Shown here: positions 6,850-9,014 of the stretch, piece after piece
Position numbering within the stretch: position 1 is the stretch's first letter
Layout: each line of letters opens with the position of its first letter
Assembly (NCBI GenBank): GCA_018610095.1
Contig: JAHEOB010000150.1
Location: 1 to 9,014, forward strand
Length of the DNA stretch: 9,014 nucleotides
Source: Halothece sp. MAG
Lineage (GTDB): Bacteria; Cyanobacteriota; Cyanobacteriia; Cyanobacteriales; Rubidibacteraceae
Reading direction: 5' to 3'
Translations under genes and position numbers: made by a program
Notes under the pieces: generated by a model
The model's database searches: none
What the model saw: the letters and a program-made list of their open reading frames with translations, nothing else
What the model was told of the DNA's origin: nothing

Positions 6850-7057
6850 GGCAATTCTATTAGGGACTTTAGTAAGTATAGCTAGCCTGACAGTTTAATG
6901 ATCGACTTAGAAATGATATCTTTTGGAAAATGATTTCTCCTCTCCCCTGTGCCATATTTTCTCTAAGTGAGAACGGAAAGGCAAAAACGATTATTAGTCA
7001 ATTCTTAATATTTTGCAATTTCAATTTTTAGATTAATATTTCTTAGTTAGGAGCAAT
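6850..7057. promoter_or_regulatory. Divergent spacer between the fusion gene and ndhO
   Basis: About 200 bp, AT-rich and non-coding. On the minus strand TATACT (6880-6875) matches the -10 consensus at five of six positions and sits about 37 bp from the ATG, with no convincing -35. Towards ndhO, TTGCAA (7013-7018) and TAATAT (7034-7039) are a weak -35/-10 pair 15 bp apart. A direct repeat AAATGATATC / AAATGATTTC (6911-6920 and 6928-6937), 17 bp in period, could be a tandem operator. No stable hairpin was found. Confidence 0.4.
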
Positions 7058-7114
7058 ATGGCAAAATTGATCAAGAACTTTTATGAATGGGATCGGCTAT
7101 GGCAGGAAAAGTAA
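7058..7114 (+). CDS. Possible 18-aa upstream ORF overlapping the ndhO start
   Basis: ATG at 7058 is preceded by TTAGGAG (ending 4 nt before it), the best ribosome binding site in this spacer. It encodes MAKLIKNFYEWDRLWQEK and stops at 7112-7114, inside ndhO and in another frame. The likely ndhO ATGs (7087 or 7099) lack a comparable Shine-Dalgarno, so the ORF may couple translation to ndhO, or the site may simply serve ndhO poorly at a distance. No similarity to a known peptide is recognised. Confidence 0.35.
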   Translation: MAKLIKNFYEWDRLWQEK

Positions 7115-7317
7115 AAAAAGGGGCACTAGTCCGTGCGGTACGAGAAAAACTGGAAAATAGTCTAGAGGCAACTGCAAGTGACCCGCGATTTCCTTCCTAT
7201 TTGTTTAACAGTAAAGGAGAAGTTCTGGAAACTCAAGGAGATTATGCCTTTGTCAAGTTTTATGTTGCCACTCCTGGCATTTGGTTACGCATTGACCAAT
7301 TGGAAGTAGCTGATTAA
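7099..7317 (+). CDS. ndhO: NAD(P)H-quinone oxidoreductase subunit O
   Basis: Small oxygenic-photosynthesis-specific subunit of the thylakoid NDH-1 complex, which passes electrons from ferredoxin to plastoquinone in cyclic flow, respiration and CO2 uptake. The 72 aa match the family's usual length of about 70. Recognisable wording runs from the basic start MAGKVKKGALVRAV, through ENSLEATASDPRFPSY, the short barrel-like strands GEVLETQGDYAFVKF, to the C-terminal WLRIDQLE. There are no membrane segments or metal ligands; NdhO is a peripheral stromal/cytoplasmic-arm subunit. I prefer the ATG at 7099 because homologues begin at this MA-K-KKG position. An in-frame ATG at 7087 would add MGSA. Neither start has a strong Shine-Dalgarno, and a short upstream ORF with a better site ends within this gene. 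tenA follows after 18 bp. Confidence 0.93.
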   Translation: MAGKVKKGALVRAVREKLENSLEATASDPRFPSYLFNSKGEVLETQGDYAFVKFYVATPGIWLRIDQLEVAD

Positions 7318-7335
7318 GGGCTTGGTTTCAATTTC

Positions 7336-7962
7336 ATGAGTATTACCTGTGAGCAACTCATTCAACGTCACGAGCAAAGTTGGCAACAAGCAATTATTCA
7401 TCCTTTCTTAAAGGAATGTCAGTCGGGAAAAATTAAACCGCAACAATTTAATACTTGGCTAATCCAAGATTATTTATTTGTGGTTGAATTTACTCGTTTT
7501 CAAGCAAAGGTTTTAGCCAATGCCCCAGTGGAACATTTTGATCTAATTTTAGCGGGCTTGGGGGCAATTAAAGACGAACTGAATTGGTTTCAACAAAAAG
7601 CTGCTGAACGAGAACTGAATCTAAATACACCGAAACAACAAACCTGTCAGGCTTACTGTCAGTATTTGGAACAACTAAGCAACATGTCCTATCCCATCCA
7701 AGCTATGGCACTGTGGGCGATCGAGCTAGCCTATAATCAAGCTTGGCAGCAACCGGGGGAAATGGTTGCCCCTTATCATGAATTTGCCCAACGCTGGGGG
7801 AATCCTGATTTTACTGAGTATGTAAAATTATTAGAAAAGCAAGCAGATGAGGTGCTTGCAGATACTGATCAGGAAATGGATCAGCACATTGCTTCTGCTT
7901 TCATTAAAATTGCCAATTTAGAAAAAGATTTCTGGCAAATGGCCTATCAGGGAAATTCTTAA
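7336..7962 (+). CDS. tenA: TenA family protein, TenA_E type (thiamine pyrimidine salvage)
   Basis: Cytoplasmic all-helical TenA/THI-4/PqqC-fold protein, 208 aa, close to the family norm. TenA enzymes salvage thiamine breakdown products by hydrolysing aminopyrimidine derivatives to hydroxymethylpyrimidine. Visible features are D45 in IQDYLF (the substrate-pyrimidine Asp of the family), aromatic residues Y107/Y110, and the helix ALWAIELAYNQAW. In that helix E130 stands where TenA_C proteins have the nucleophilic cysteine. Near the C-terminus E196 lies in LEKDFW, the conserved catalytic Glu. Loss of the Cys with a paired Glu places it in the TenA_E group, some members of which act as amino-HMP hydrolase or formylaminopyrimidine deformylase rather than true thiaminase. 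No thi gene is adjacent. It follows ndhO by 18 bp with no terminator between, so co-transcription is likely; no clear Shine-Dalgarno precedes ATG 7336. Confidence 0.88.
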   Translation: MSITCEQLIQRHEQSWQQAIIHPFLKECQSGKIKPQQFNTWLIQDYLFVVEFTRFQAKVLANAPVEHFDLILAGLGAIKDELNWFQQKAAERELNLNTPKQQTCQAYCQYLEQLSNMSYPIQAMALWAIELAYNQAWQQPGEMVAPYHEFAQRWGNPDFTEYVKLLEKQADEVLADTDQEMDQHIASAFIKIANLEKDFWQMAYQGNS

Positions 7963-7977
7963 GCGCGATGATCGCGC
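7963..7977. terminator. HIP1-like palindrome between convergent tenA and alcohol dehydrogenase
   Basis: The 16-bp gap between the two stop codons is almost entirely the palindrome GCGCGATGATCGCGC. As RNA it folds into a 6-bp GC-rich stem with a TGA loop on either strand. No T-run follows, so terminator function is inferred from its position. It equals the extended HIP1 12-mer with a GAT triplet duplicated at the centre. Confidence 0.55.
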
Positions 7978-7978
7978 C

Positions 7979-9004
7979 TTAATTCATCGTTAAGACAACA
8001 CGGCCATTTACGTTGCCATTTTTAAGACGTTCCATCACCGAATTAACCTTATCTAAGGGTTGAGTTTCCATTTGGGCTTTAACTTTTCCTTCTGCGCCAA
8101 ACTGTAAGGCTTCTCGTAAATCAGTACGAGTTCCCACCAGTGAGCCTTGGACATCAATTCCTTTTAATATGACATCAAAAATGGAAAGGGGAAAACTTCC
8201 CGGCGGTAATCCCACCAGGGAACAGGTACCACCACGTCGTAACGTACTCATTGCTTGATTAAAGGCTTGTGTGGAAACAGCCGTTACCAATGCCCCATGG
8301 GCGCCTCCTACTTGATTGTGAACAGCTTCGCCAGGATCAGTTTCACTTACATTAATGGTTTGATCGGCTCCTAGTTGTTTCGCTAAGTCTAGTTTTTGGG
8401 AAGTTCGAGATAAGGCAATGACATGAAGTCCCATGGCTTTGGCATATTGTACGGCTAAATGCCCAAGGCCACCAATGCCAGAAATAACAACCCAATCACC
8501 GGGTTTAGTTTTCGTTTCTTTTAAGCCTCGATAGGTAGTCACACCAGCACATAAAATGGGAGCAGCTTCTGCGGATGTTAATGGTTCTGGTATTTTGGTG
8601 GTATGTTCCGCATCCGCTAGGATATATTCCGCAAACGTTCCATCGACACTGTAACCAGTATTTTCTTGAGACGGACAGAAGTTTTCTCGGCCAGTCACAC
8701 AATATTCGCAACGAGAACAAGAGGTATGTAACCAAGGAATCCCAACATGATCGCCTTTTTGTAAATGCGTCACGCCAGAGCCAACTTCAGCAACGTGACC
8801 CACTCCTTCGTGACCTGGGATAAACGGCAATTTTGGTTTAACCGGCCAATCCCCATCTGCAGCATGAACATCGGTATGACAAACGCCACTGACAGCCAGT
8901 TTCACTAGAACTTGTCCTGCTTCTGGCTTAGGCATTTCGACATCCTTGAGCTGGAGCGGATTACCAAATTGTTCAACCACCGCAGCTTTCATGGTATTCG
9001 TCAT
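7979..9004 (-). CDS. Zinc-dependent alcohol dehydrogenase (AdhP-like MDR family)
   Basis: Medium-chain dehydrogenase/reductase that interconverts primary alcohols and aldehydes, 341 aa, full length for the family, cytoplasmic. The catalytic zinc ligands are C42 (GVCHTDVH), H65 (GHEGVGH) and C152 (ILCAGVT). The four structural-zinc cysteines are C96, C99, C102 and C110. The Rossmann dinucleotide loop is SGIGGLGHLAVQYAK (175-189). At the end of the second strand the sequence is ALSRTSQK, with S199-R200 where NAD-specific AdhP proteins usually have an acidic residue, which suggests NADPH use. The overall wording (HAADGDWPVKPKLPFIPGHE) is AdhP/AdhA-like. The ATG at 9004 is preceded by the G-rich GGGGGTAAAA, a loose Shine-Dalgarno; an in-frame ATG four codons later (MKAAVV) is an alternative. 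It converges on tenA with a 16-bp gap. The physiological substrate is not determinable here. Confidence 0.95.
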   Translation of the reverse strand: MTNTMKAAVVEQFGNPLQLKDVEMPKPEAGQVLVKLAVSGVCHTDVHAADGDWPVKPKLPFIPGHEGVGHVAEVGSGVTHLQKGDHVGIPWLHTSCSRCEYCVTGRENFCPSQENTGYSVDGTFAEYILADAEHTTKIPEPLTSAEAAPILCAGVTTYRGLKETKTKPGDWVVISGIGGLGHLAVQYAKAMGLHVIALSRTSQKLDLAKQLGADQTINVSETDPGEAVHNQVGGAHGALVTAVSTQAFNQAMSTLRRGGTCSLVGLPPGSFPLSIFDVILKGIDVQGSLVGTRTDLREALQFGAEGKVKAQMETQPLDKVNSVMERLKNGNVNGRVVLTMN

Positions 9005-9014
9005 TTTTACCCCC

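Noticed and set aside
8505..8823. Open frames overlapping the alcohol dehydrogenase gene (minus-strand 76 codons, plus-strand 82 codons)
   Set aside because: Both overlap the structural-zinc and substrate domain of a clear full-length enzyme gene; no independent signals support them.
1..9014. Mobile element, phage, CRISPR, toxin-antitoxin or defence island
   Set aside because: No transposase or integrase motifs, no terminal inverted repeats, no regularly spaced repeats and no toxin-antitoxin-like gene pair; composition looks uniform and all long genes are core-type cyanobacterial genes.

Overview
The window reads as cyanobacterial chromosome. It carries plastocyanin (petE), the NDH-1 subunit NdhO, which is confined to oxygenic phototrophs, and a Ycf52-type acetyltransferase end. 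It also has four exact copies of the cyanobacterial HIP1 octamer GCGATCGC in 9 kb, far above chance. Base composition is moderate (low to mid forties % GC by eye). Style and gene set suggest a unicellular or halotolerant chroococcalean lineage, but genus cannot be fixed from sequence alone. I see no transposase, phage gene, tRNA, rRNA, CRISPR array or obvious foreign island.

Layout from left to right. (1) Plus strand 2-1241: the 3' end of a GNAT acetyltransferase, then a class IV-like histone-deacetylase-family amidohydrolase, closed by a stem-loop shared with the converging petE. (2) Minus strand 1307-1702: petE, with a 251-bp divergent spacer to ilvC. (3) Plus strand 1954-2952: ilvC, whose 3' end overlaps by 26 bp the end of a converging M16 metallopeptidase gene (minus strand 2927-4228). 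(4) Minus strand 4307-6838: an 843-codon fusion of nucleotidyltransferase, left-handed beta-helix and phosphomannomutase-like domains, separated from the peptidase gene by a good intrinsic terminator. (5) Divergent spacer 6839-7098, then plus strand ndhO and tenA, 18 bp apart and probably co-transcribed. (6) A 16-bp gap filled by a palindrome, then a minus-strand zinc alcohol dehydrogenase ending the window.

The genes do not form one pathway. They are housekeeping genes: photosynthetic electron transport (petE, ndhO), branched-chain amino acids (ilvC), thiamine salvage (tenA), nucleotide-sugar supply, proteolysis and alcohol/aldehyde redox. No dedicated new multi-gene system is visible. The points most worth a second look are the phosphomannomutase-like domain of the fusion protein, where every active-site loop I can align is degenerate, and a short well-initiated ORF that overlaps the ndhO start. 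Next come the GNAT/deacetylase neighbour pair, the overlapping 3' ends of ilvC and the peptidase gene, and a terminator-like palindrome that looks like an expanded HIP1 element.
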